A stretch of 8,869 nucleotides of DNA, taken from positions 569-9,437 of the forward strand of contig DDFE01000081.1 of the NCBI GenBank assembly GCA_002336985.1, written 5' to 3'. This document shows, piece by piece, positions 1-6,412 of the stretch. The notes beneath the pieces are model-generated. The model was not told the origin of the DNA, ran no database searches, and saw only the letters and a list, made by a program, of their open reading frames with translations. Within the stretch, counting starts at the first letter, position 1; each line of letters opens with the position of its first letter. Source of the stretch: Sphingomonadales bacterium UBA1936. Its GTDB lineage: Bacteria; Pseudomonadota; Alphaproteobacteria; Sphingomonadales; Sphingomonadaceae. A program made the position numbers and the translations under genes.

Positions 1-599
1 GGCGCATGGACGCCGTAGTTGAAGAACAACATCTCGCCGGTCGATTCATCGACCTTGGGATGTGCGGAAACGCCGTCGAGCGGACCCCATCCGGCAACGC
101 CTTCCTGCTCGACCGTTTCGGGATCGAGCAGATATGCTTCTCCGCATTGATAGAAGGTCGACACGATCTTGCCTGCATGAACGACGACGTCGGTACTCGA
201 TGAATCCTTCAGAGCCCCATGGGCGCCGAAACCGGGACGTAACGACGTTCCCGGGGGATCCATCAAACCGCCCCACAGCGACTGACCGGCCTCCTGTTCA
301 GCCACGAAACCGCGTGTGCGTACAAACCGGTTTCGATAGTCTGCTTTGCCGTTTCTGAAGTTGATAACGTGCACCATACCATCCCCATCGAACGGATGGT
401 AATTGCCAAGCGGCTGATGAACCTGGTTCTCGGTATTGCGAACATAGATTCCGTCGATGTCGTCGGGAATTCGCCCTTCGATCACCTGCAGGTCGATCGC
501 CGTCGCCTCCGTAAATGTCGGCGTCCAGGGGCCGGTCAGATAGGGATGGTTTGTCGGCTTGAGCGACGTCTCGACCGGCTCGAGAAAATGCACGTCCAC
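1..599 (-). CDS. Carotenoid oxygenase family protein (RPE65/lignostilbene dioxygenase type), N-terminal part
   Basis: These are non-heme Fe(II) beta-propeller enzymes that cleave an alkene C=C bond with O2, giving two carbonyl products from carotenoids, apocarotenoids, stilbenes or isoeugenol-like phenylpropenes. About 199 residues are visible and the gene runs off the left edge; family members are usually about 450-500 residues, so the C-terminal half is missing. Family hallmarks seen are GRIPDDIDGIYVRNTENQ, YHPFDGDGMVH, NRFVRTRGF and, near residue 180, SAHPKVDESTGEM. The His of that last motif matches the first of the four iron-ligand histidines. The start is GTG at 599: an in-frame TAA lies just upstream, and GGAG at 608-611 sits 8 bases before it. 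An ATG at 613 is in another frame. It is divergent from the HxlR regulator. The cleaved substrate cannot be told from this fragment. Confidence 0.9.
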   Translation of the reverse strand, partial: MDVHFLEPVETSLKPTNHPYLTGPWTPTFTEATAIDLQVIEGRIPDDIDGIYVRNTENQVHQPLGNYHPFDGDGMVHVINFRNGKADYRNRFVRTRGFVAEQEAGQSLWGGLMDPPGTSLRPGFGAHGALKDSSSTDVVVHAGKIVSTFYQCGEAYLLDPETVEQEGVAGWGPLDGVSAHPKVDESTGEMLFFNYGVHA

Positions 600-607
600 G
601 CAGGATT

Positions 608-611
608 CTCC
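608..611 (-). promoter_or_regulatory. Ribosome binding site deciding the GTG start of the carotenoid oxygenase
   Basis: Read on the minus strand, GGAG lies 8 bases before GTG at 599. No ATG is available in frame after the upstream TAA, so this site supports the GTG start. A second in-frame GTG at 593 is possible but is spaced less well. Confidence 0.6.
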
Positions 612-648
612 ATGTGCAGCAAATTACCCGTCCGCCTACGCAATTGAG

Positions 649-671
649 TTTGACTATGCAAGTCACATTGG
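649..671 (-). promoter_or_regulatory. Conserved 23-bp intergenic element, site A (candidate operator/promoter)
   Basis: On the minus strand the core reads TGACTTGCATAGTCAAA. It ends 49 bases before the carotenoid oxygenase start and lies in the divergent region shared with the HxlR gene. It matches site C at 19 of 23 positions and site B at 16 of 23. This copy also holds a perfect inverted repeat, TGACT-N5-AGTCA, at 651-665. The function as an operator or promoter element is inferred from recurrence, position and orientation. Confidence 0.6.
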
Positions 672-745
672 CGAGCCGATTTTCGACGCTGGAAACGTTA
701 ACGCATTGCCTAGACCCTGGGCGCCTGCCGCGTTAGATCGCCGCC

Positions 746-1699
746 ATGCACGGCAAGACTCTTATCAAAACCTGCTCGATCTGGCGGGCTTTGGAGGTGG
801 TTGGCGACACCTCGACCTTGCTTATTCTTGAGGCGGGTCTGCTTGGCGCTCGCAGATTTGATGACTTTCTTAGCGCTACCGGCCTGTTGCGCGCACTTCT
901 GAGCGACCGCCTTAAGAAACTTGTCGCCAATGGTCTGATCGAAAAGACACTCTATAATGCCAGGCCGCCCCGGTACAAATACACGCTCACAAAAAAGGGC
1001 CGTGACCTCTATCCAATTTCGCTCATTCTACTTCGATGGGAAATGGAATGGAGCGAAAAATCGGGCAAGATTTCGGTCGAACTCACGCACGATGTTTGCG
1101 GCAAGAAGTTTCTGCCTGTACCATCATGCCAGAACTGTCACACTCCCTTCGACATCGGTCAAATTGACTGGAAAGAAGGCCCGGGCGTCGGTTGGATGGC
1201 GCCCATCTACAGCCGCCGACGGCAGCAGCGCGCGAGCACCGAAGAGGGTTCGAAGGTTTTCGAACAGGCTGCAAAGCTCATGGGCGACAGGTGGGCAAGC
1301 CTGATCATGCGATCGATATTCACGGGTATCCACCGGTTTGAGGAAATTCGCCAGGATACGGCGATTGCGACGAATATCCTGGCTGAACGGTTGGCGTGGC
1401 TGGAGGAAATCGGGGTCGTCAAACAAGTTCCATATGCGTCGACACCCTTGCGTTTCGAATATCGCTGTACCCGAAAGGGCGCCGCATATTTCCCTGCGTT
1501 GCTCATGCTCATGGAATGGGGCGACAAATACTATGGTTCGCCCGAAGGGCCACCGGTTCTTCTCACCCATACGGCGTGTGGAAAGCCGCTGAAACCGGAA
1601 GTCGTCTGCTCGGAGTGCAATACCCCGATCGTGGCAAAACAGGTTACGTTCGCGCTGCATGTCGACGGGGTAAAATTCGAACCGACTTCGACGACATAA
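746..1699 (+). CDS. Tandem HxlR-type winged helix-turn-helix transcriptional regulator (two fused repeats)
   Basis: Predicted cytoplasmic DNA-binding regulator of 317 residues made of two homologous halves. Repeat 1 (about residues 10-142) has the HxlR pattern CSIWRALEVVGDTSTLLIL, then RRFDDF, SDRLKKLVANGLIEK and YTLTKKGRDLYP. Repeat 2 (about 170-302) has AAKLMGDRWASLIMRSIF, HRFEEI, AERLAWLEEIGVVKQ and YRCTRKGAAYFP. Each half ends in the same spaced motif, H-x2-C-x9-C-x2-C: H115/C118/C128/C131 and H275/C278/C288/C291. This looks like a small metal- or redox-sensing knuckle. Ordinary HxlR proteins carry one winged helix and act as dimers, so one chain here could behave as a pseudo-dimer. An in-frame TAG at 734-736 makes ATG 746 the first possible start; no clear Shine-Dalgarno is seen. 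The gene is divergent from the carotenoid oxygenase, which suggests local control of the cluster. Ligand and sign of regulation are unknown. Confidence 0.88.
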   Translation: MHGKTLIKTCSIWRALEVVGDTSTLLILEAGLLGARRFDDFLSATGLLRALLSDRLKKLVANGLIEKTLYNARPPRYKYTLTKKGRDLYPISLILLRWEMEWSEKSGKISVELTHDVCGKKFLPVPSCQNCHTPFDIGQIDWKEGPGVGWMAPIYSRRRQQRASTEEGSKVFEQAAKLMGDRWASLIMRSIFTGIHRFEEIRQDTAIATNILAERLAWLEEIGVVKQVPYASTPLRFEYRCTRKGAAYFPALLMLMEWGDKYYGSPEGPPVLLTHTACGKPLKPEVVCSECNTPIVAKQVTFALHVDGVKFEPTSTT

Positions 1700-1704
1700 A
1701 GCGC

Positions 1705-1727
1705 CCTCTGTCGCTTGCATGATCATA
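1705..1727 (+). promoter_or_regulatory. Conserved 23-bp intergenic element, site B
   Basis: The plus-strand core reads TCGCTTGCATGATCATA and ends 22 bases before the SDR start at 1750, in the 50-base gap after the HxlR gene. It points the same way as the SDR. This suggests the SDR has its own promoter rather than depending only on read-through from the regulator. It matches sites A and D at 16 of 23 positions each. A weak 5-bp stem (AAGCG 1699-1703 / CGCTT 1712-1716) overlaps it, but has no T-run and is not a convincing terminator. Confidence 0.5.
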
Positions 1728-1749
1728 CTGCCAGTAGCAAAGTGATGCG

Positions 1750-2646
1750 ATGGCAACCCACCCAACTTACACTCGTCAGATAAACCGATCCGTCCTTGTA
1801 ACAGGTGCGTCGAAGGGGTTGGGCAGATCTTTCGCATCGGCATGGGCTGCGCGTGGCGCAGGCGTGCTGATCAACAACCGATTTAACGGCGTCGGCCCTT
1901 CACCTGTCGATGAACTGGTCGCCGACCTGGCCGCTGCCGGTTCGATCGCGGAAGCGGACCATCACGCGGTCGAGGCCCCCGGCGCCGCAACCGCAATGGT
2001 CGACGCTGCAATAGCGCAATTCGGCAGGCTCGACGCACTGATCCTCAACGCAGCCATCGAGGGGCCGGCAGAAAAGGTCGGCGCATCGGGGGATGGTGAT
2101 CTGGATCGGGTGATGGCCATCAATTTCTTCGCCAACACCGCGATCGTGCGTGCCGCCCTGCCCCATTTGATGCAGTCCGACAGTCCGCGCATCCTGATCG
2201 TATCGTCGACAGCAGGCGTATATGGCGTCCGCGGCCGTGCTGCTTATGCAGCATCCAAAGGGGCATTGAATGCGTTCGCCCTGTCGCTCGCGCAGGAGCA
2301 GCAGCGCAACGGCATCCTCGTCAACATCCTGATGCCCTATGCCGCGACGACGATGACCACACGGACGAACGCTGCTCCTGACGCGAAACTGAATCCGGAC
2401 GACATCGCGGCCGCCGCACTGTGGCTGTCGGGCCGCGAATGCACGGAAACCGGCAGCATGTGGGTGGCGGCCGGGCAATACATCAAACGGGTTGTGCCCG
2501 TAGAAAGCGCGATTGCCGGCCCCCATGGAAATGCGCCTCACTGGATCGCCGAACGCGCAATCGATATCGGTCGCGAAGATCGCGAGCGCGGATATGCGAG
2601 TGCCGAACACGCATTCGCGGCCTTTTACGCAGAACTTTCCGGCTAG
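1750..2646 (+). CDS. SDR family oxidoreductase, MFE-2 / 3-hydroxyacyl-CoA dehydrogenase-like
   Basis: NAD(P)-dependent short-chain dehydrogenase of 298 residues, probably cytoplasmic. The cofactor motif TGASKGLG is at residues 18-25, NAA at 100-102, the structural Asn in MAIN at 125, and the catalytic Ser153-Tyr166-Lys170 triad lies in VSSTAGVYG and YAASK. The N-terminal pattern SVLVTGASKGLGRSFASAWAARGA and the C-terminal TGSMWVAAGQYIKRV resemble the hydroxyacyl-CoA dehydrogenase domain of peroxisomal-type multifunctional enzymes. A likely job is therefore oxidising a 3-hydroxyacyl-CoA to the 3-ketoacyl-CoA; substrate is inferred from resemblance and context only. An extension of about 60 residues follows the Rossmann core. 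ATG 1750 is used because the ATG at 1745 is out of frame; the ribosome site is weak. The gene converges on the oxidoreductase ending at 2650, with only three bases between stops. Confidence 0.85.
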   Translation: MATHPTYTRQINRSVLVTGASKGLGRSFASAWAARGAGVLINNRFNGVGPSPVDELVADLAAAGSIAEADHHAVEAPGAATAMVDAAIAQFGRLDALILNAAIEGPAEKVGASGDGDLDRVMAINFFANTAIVRAALPHLMQSDSPRILIVSSTAGVYGVRGRAAYAASKGALNAFALSLAQEQQRNGILVNILMPYAATTMTTRTNAAPDAKLNPDDIAAAALWLSGRECTETGSMWVAAGQYIKRVVPVESAIAGPHGNAPHWIAERAIDIGREDRERGYASAEHAFAAFYAELSG

Positions 2647-2649
2647 CCG
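2640..2649. repeat. Perfect 10-bp palindrome spanning the convergent gene junction
   Basis: CGGCTAGCCG reads the same on both strands, contains the TAG stop of the SDR and fills the gap to the TAA of the facing gene. It has no loop or T-run, so it is not a normal intrinsic terminator. It may be chance. Confidence 0.3.
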
Positions 2650-3711
2650 TTACCAGCCGCCGAGGTCTGCCCGATAGGGCGTGGCGACCGGCCGCATGCA
2701 AAGCCCGGCCGGCGCATCGCACACCACCGGAATCGCGTTGATCACGGCACCGGCAAGCCCCAGCTGTTCGGCGGTAACCCGGCTGGTGTCCTGCGGATTC
2801 TTTTCCACCTCGACCTTCAGGCGCATGCAAGGCTGACCGACGATGTCGATTTCCCAAAGCGGGGGCGCCGGATCGGCCAGGTGCGTCGTTTCCATGAACC
2901 AGTGGATCGACAGCGTCAGCCGCCGAACGTCGCCGACATAGCCGGCCCATCGCCAGTTGACGTGACTTACGCGCCCCTTGGAGATGGTCCCGGCGGCGAT
3001 TTCGAGATCCTCGGCAGCAGCGAACACACTGTGTTCGGTCTCCACCCGCTGCAGTTCGACGTTGAGGCGCGCCGCCATCGCCGAAAGAACCTCGCTGTAC
3101 ATACCGTTCATCAGCGAGGCCGGACCCCAGGTCGTATCATTGGGATCGGTCGTCGCCGGATCGGATCCGAAGCCCAGGCTGCCGAAGACATAATCATGAT
3201 GCTTCACGGCCCGACAATCGACATATTCGGCGATATCGACCCGGTCGACCTGCGAGCAGGCACCCGTCGCGATGACTGCCAGCTGTTCGCCAGCGTGCCC
3301 CGGATTGAGCCCGGCGCCCATCAGTGTCGACTTTCCCTTTAGGCATGCTGCCTCCAGCGCTATCCGCCGTGCGCCATTCCACCGGCCAGGATCGCTATAT
3401 CCGTTGATACTGACGACGTTCTTGCCGCTTTCGAGGAGCCGGATGATCTCTGCGTCGTGCGATCCGAACGGTGGCAAAATGCGTGCGCAATGAATGACAA
3501 CATCGGCATCGAGTGCGAGGACTTCGTCGATGTGGGATGTTGCCAGAACCCCGACCGGATCCCGCCGCGCGATGGTCCCCGCGTCCTTGCCGACCTTGTC
3601 AGCACCATAGACGTACAGCCCGACGAGTTCCATTGCCGGATGATCGATCACGGCCTGAAGGCATGTCTTGCCCATAGCCCCTGTAGCCCATTGAATTACT
3701 TTATAGGTCAT
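2650..3711 (-). CDS. Dihydrodipicolinate reductase-like / native amine dehydrogenase-like NAD(P)-dependent oxidoreductase
   Basis: Predicted soluble oxidoreductase of 353 residues. The N-terminal Rossmann segment MTYKVIQWATGAMGKTCLQA (residues 1-20) carries the nucleotide-binding glycines, followed by HPAMELVGLYVY, DADVVIHCAR (69-77) and SGKNVVSING (95-104). This layout is typical of a family annotated as dihydrodipicolinate-reductase-like or 2,4-diaminopentanoate/native amine dehydrogenase-like, in which most members have no known substrate. A lysine-synthesis role is unlikely in this setting. ATG 3711 is preferred because AGGA lies 5 bases upstream and it begins at the conserved TYKVIQWATG. 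ATG 3717 adds two residues, and a TTG at 3756 adds fifteen residues with no family support. It is the last gene of the minus-strand array, 45 bases after the DUF1295 gene. Family assignment is fairly sure; the reaction is unknown. Confidence 0.8.
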   Translation of the reverse strand: MTYKVIQWATGAMGKTCLQAVIDHPAMELVGLYVYGADKVGKDAGTIARRDPVGVLATSHIDEVLALDADVVIHCARILPPFGSHDAEIIRLLESGKNVVSINGYSDPGRWNGARRIALEAACLKGKSTLMGAGLNPGHAGEQLAVIATGACSQVDRVDIAEYVDCRAVKHHDYVFGSLGFGSDPATTDPNDTTWGPASLMNGMYSEVLSAMAARLNVELQRVETEHSVFAAAEDLEIAAGTISKGRVSHVNWRWAGYVGDVRRLTLSIHWFMETTHLADPAPPLWEIDIVGQPCMRLKVEVEKNPQDTSRVTAEQLGLAGAVINAIPVVCDAPAGLCMRPVATPYRADLGGW

Positions 3712-3721
3712 TCGCATCCTA

Positions 3722-3738
3722 TCGGATTGTACAGGAAA
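3722..3738 (-). promoter_or_regulatory. Weak resemblance to the conserved intergenic element (possible fifth copy)
   Basis: On the plus strand this reads TCGGATTGTACAGGAAA, matching 12 of 17 positions of the equivalent strand of site C (TTTGATTATACAAGTAA). It sits in the 45-base gap between the DUF1295 and oxidoreductase genes, close to the ribosome binding site, and could be chance. Confidence 0.15.
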
Positions 3739-3756
3739 CCCTGTTCGCGGTGACAA

Positions 3757-4551
3757 TCACACCTTGCGCGGTGGCCACGGAAAAAACGCTGCGGTCCTGC
3801 GAATATAGTCTTCGTAATCGGGCTTGCGCCGACGCATGCTGCCCTCGACCGTCGGCGCGCCCGACCATTTCATCAGCGTCCAGGTCAAGAGTACCGGCCC
3901 GACGATCGCCCAGCGGCCGCTCGCGGTTTCCGCGGCGACGAGATAAATACCCCACCACGAAACAGCGTCGCCGAAATGGTTGGGGTGGCGCGTATAGCGC
4001 CAAAGGCCCCGGTCCATGACCTTGCCGTCGTTCGCTTCGTCCGCCTTGAAGCGAACGAGCTGGTAATCCGCCAGGGATTCGAAAACGATCCCGAATGCGG
4101 CGAGGGCCGCGCCGGCATAGCCGAGCAAACCCAGCGGAGGGCCCGTGTCGACCTGTCCGAGCTGGACCGGAAGGCACACGAGGAACAGCAGAGGCGCCTG
4201 CGTTGCGAAAACGAGCAGGAGCGACGCCTTGCCGAACCCCCAGCCGCGATTGCGCTTGGCCTTGTCGAGCAAGGCCACATAGCGCCGGTCCGACCCGTGA
4301 TGATGCCAGCGCCAGAGCATGTACCAGCCGAGCCGAATGCCCCAAACGGCGCACAGCGTGAGCAGCAAAAGCTTTCGTTCGGCATTTCCGTTCGTCAGCA
4401 CGAAGGTGCTGGCCGCCATCACGACCATGCCCAGGGCCCACGAACTGTCGATCGGCGTCACGTCGCGCAAGCCGAGGCAGACAAGCCACAGCAGCACGAA
4501 CGCCGTGATCAAAATGGCGGCATTGGCCAGAAATAGAGTGGCGATTTCCAT
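3757..4551 (-). CDS. DUF1295 integral membrane protein (steroid 5-alpha-reductase-like fold)
   Basis: Polytopic inner-membrane protein of 264 residues, within the usual DUF1295 length. Hydrophobic segments fall near residues 5-27, 38-53, 60-80, 110-130, 140-158, 196-208 and 214-229. Family signatures are PIDSSWALGMV (33-43), GWYMLWRWHHHG (75-86), FESLADYQLVRFK (157-169) and GLWRYTRHPNHFGDAVSWWG (182-201). The last motif is shared with steroid 5-alpha reductases, sterol C14 reductases and isoprenylcysteine methyltransferases, where it helps bind NADPH or S-adenosylmethionine. A reductase acting on a membrane-soluble enone such as a terpenoid or steroid is plausible but not shown. ATG 4551 follows the ligase stop by only 6 bases, with AGGGGG about 11 bases upstream, so translation is probably coupled to the ligase within one operon. 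Confidence 0.85.
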   Translation of the reverse strand: MEIATLFLANAAILITAFVLLWLVCLGLRDVTPIDSSWALGMVVMAASTFVLTNGNAERKLLLLTLCAVWGIRLGWYMLWRWHHHGSDRRYVALLDKAKRNRGWGFGKASLLLVFATQAPLLFLVCLPVQLGQVDTGPPLGLLGYAGAALAAFGIVFESLADYQLVRFKADEANDGKVMDRGLWRYTRHPNHFGDAVSWWGIYLVAAETASGRWAIVGPVLLTWTLMKWSGAPTVEGSMRRRKPDYEDYIRRTAAFFPWPPRKV

Positions 4552-4557
4552 ACTGGT

Positions 4558-6348
4558 CTAGTCCCCCTGAACGATACCGATGGCGATGCCCGGTTCATCG
4601 GCATAAAGTTGCTCGAGAACATCGGATCTGTTGCCGAGCACGGCGCGGCGATTGATCGTCCCCTTGTCCGAAACCTCACCCCCCACCGGATTAGGCGGCG
4701 ACGTGAGCAGCACGACACGCCGGATGGCGGCCGACGAACCGGAGTGATGTTCGTTGTAACGTGAGAGTTTCCGAGTGATCCGCGCCAGCAGCGTCCCGTC
4801 GTCGGGCGACTTCGGCCACGCCATGATCGACAGATATTCACGGTTCTCGCCGCACAGCACGACGTCGGTGACATCGCCGTCCAGTTGTTCAAGCACGGCG
4901 TCGCGCACTTGCCCGCCATAAACCCAGCTTCCGGTCAGCAGCTTGAATTCCTCGGCCAGCCTGCCTGCAAAGAACAGTCCTTCACCGGGGTCGGCGCGGT
5001 TGTGGAAGTTGGCGAGATCGCCGGTGCGGTAATAACCCTCTTCGTCGAAGGCGCTGGCGGTCTGTTCGGGTTCGTCGACATACCCGATCATGACGTTCGG
5101 ACCGCGCAGGCGTACTTCGTAGCGGCCGCCATTGGGCACCAGCTTTATCTCGATGCCGGGCGGGGGCAGGCCGATGCCGACCCGGTCGGTCGGAAAGTGG
5201 ATCGCGATGCAACCCGTGACCGTCTCGGTCATGCCATAGCCGCTCGACATATGGACGCGATGCCCGGTTTCGGCCACCGCCATTGCCTGAAGACGGTCGT
5301 AGACCGGCTGAGGCAGACCGGCGCCGCCGTAGAGCATCAGCCGCATGTCCCGGAAGAAATTCTGCCGCAACTGGGCATCCTGCTCCATCGCGTCGACCAG
5401 CATGGCGAAACCCTGCGGGACGTTCGCGAAATAGGGCACGGGGATTTCGCGCAAGTTCCTGATCGTCTCGTCGAACAGCGTGGGCAGAGGTTTTCCAGCA
5501 TCGAGATACAGGCTGCCCCCGTTATACAGGGTCGTGCGGAGCACACCCGCACCCGCGGCATGATGCCACGGCAACCAGTCGACGATGTCGCCCTGGTAGA
5601 CCTCCGGGCCGAAGATAATCGAGCTCTGGACCGTGACGGATGCGATATTGTTCAGCGACGTCGCGACGAGCTTTGGCAGCCCGGTCGATCCGGACGTCAT
5701 CATGTACGACGCCGGCAGCGATGTATCGAGACCATCGATGGCGGCCGCGACGTCCGATGTGGCTGTGGTACCAACCACCGCGTCCCAGGCGATCGCATTG
5801 CCGGGATAGCTGGACGTGTGTGGTGCAACGATAAGGACCGACGGATCGGCGACCTCAGCGATCAGGGTCTGGATGGCAGCCGTGCCATCGGCGAAGATCG
5901 CGTGGGGTTTTGCCTTGGCGATGACGTGGCGCAGGCGCGCTTCACCTGCTGCCGACTGAAGGCTGGCCATGCCGACCGGACAGACAATCACGCCGGCCGC
6001 ATAGGCAGCGAAGGTGAGCGTCGCGTAGGCGGGCGTATTCGGCCCGATCAGCAGGATCGACGCACCTTTGGGAACATTGTCCAGCAACCACTGCGTGACC
6101 GCGTCCATGTCGTGCTTGAGTTGCGCGTAGCTGGTGCGCTCCCACTCGCCTGCGGCATTTCGGATCGCGAGCGCCGTTTTCCCGCCCGAGCGCGCCGCCT
6201 GGCCCGCAAGGAAGCGGGGTAGATTGGCGTCGTAATCCGGAAAGGCGACGTTGGTACGCAACGTGATAACGCCGTCGGAACGCTCTTCCACATCCAGGTC
6301 GACCGGCATGAAGTTCACGTCCCTGAACGGTGCGGCGGGCGAGATCAT
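4558..6348 (-). CDS. AMP-dependent acyl-CoA ligase, feruloyl-CoA synthetase-like
   Basis: ANL-superfamily enzyme that activates a carboxylic acid as acyl-AMP and transfers it to CoA. Of 596 residues, the AMP-binding loop YMMTSGSTGLPK is at 215-226, SSGYGMTET at 368-376, YRTGDLA at 440-446, FFAGRLAEEFKLLTGSW at 459-475, and the C-terminal catalytic Lys562 lies in EVSDKGTINRRAVL. Length, the N-terminal FRDVNF...VEERSDGVITLR pattern and the DKGxINxRAVL ending match the feruloyl-CoA synthetase-like group. That suggests an aromatic or bulky acid, but not necessarily ferulate. ATG 6348 is favoured by alignment to relatives, although its ribosome site is poor. A TTG at 6363 would add five residues and also lacks a ribosome site. 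The gene lies 64 bases after the thiolase and 6 bases before DUF1295, so it is in the middle of an operon. Confidence 0.9.
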   Translation of the reverse strand: MISPAAPFRDVNFMPVDLDVEERSDGVITLRTNVAFPDYDANLPRFLAGQAARSGGKTALAIRNAAGEWERTSYAQLKHDMDAVTQWLLDNVPKGASILLIGPNTPAYATLTFAAYAAGVIVCPVGMASLQSAAGEARLRHVIAKAKPHAIFADGTAAIQTLIAEVADPSVLIVAPHTSSYPGNAIAWDAVVGTTATSDVAAAIDGLDTSLPASYMMTSGSTGLPKLVATSLNNIASVTVQSSIIFGPEVYQGDIVDWLPWHHAAGAGVLRTTLYNGGSLYLDAGKPLPTLFDETIRNLREIPVPYFANVPQGFAMLVDAMEQDAQLRQNFFRDMRLMLYGGAGLPQPVYDRLQAMAVAETGHRVHMSSGYGMTETVTGCIAIHFPTDRVGIGLPPPGIEIKLVPNGGRYEVRLRGPNVMIGYVDEPEQTASAFDEEGYYRTGDLANFHNRADPGEGLFFAGRLAEEFKLLTGSWVYGGQVRDAVLEQLDGDVTDVVLCGENREYLSIMAWPKSPDDGTLLARITRKLSRYNEHHSGSSAAIRRVVLLTSPPNPVGGEVSDKGTINRRAVLGNRSDVLEQLYADEPGIAIGIVQGD

Positions 6349-6412
6349 GTCGCAACGATCCAAAAGAGACTGGGAATGGGGCGATGTGACGGCATGGCCG
6401 GCGAACTCCTGT

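Noticed and set aside
298..666. Minus-strand ATG open frame of 122 codons near the left edge
   Set aside because: It overlaps the carotenoid oxygenase in a different frame. The oxygenase frame, starting at GTG 599, shows clear family motifs; this one does not.
1699..1716. Hairpin after the HxlR stop (AAGCG / CGCTT) as a terminator
   Set aside because: The stem is only 5 bp, no T-run follows, and it overlaps the conserved element, which explains the conserved bases better.
1124..1843. Minus-strand open frame of 239 codons across the regulator and the SDR start
   Set aside because: It spans two well-supported genes on the other strand and would run through site B; no family pattern is seen.
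2650..3756. Extended N-terminus of the oxidoreductase from TTG 3756
   Set aside because: The extra residues have no family counterpart, and ATG 3711 has a good ribosome site and begins at the conserved Rossmann strand.
4885..6222. Long plus-strand open frame (445 codons) opposite the acyl-CoA ligase
   Set aside because: It lies entirely antisense to a gene with all ANL-superfamily motifs, its translation is Arg/Asp/Gly-rich without a recognisable domain, and such open antisense frames are common in GC-rich genomes.
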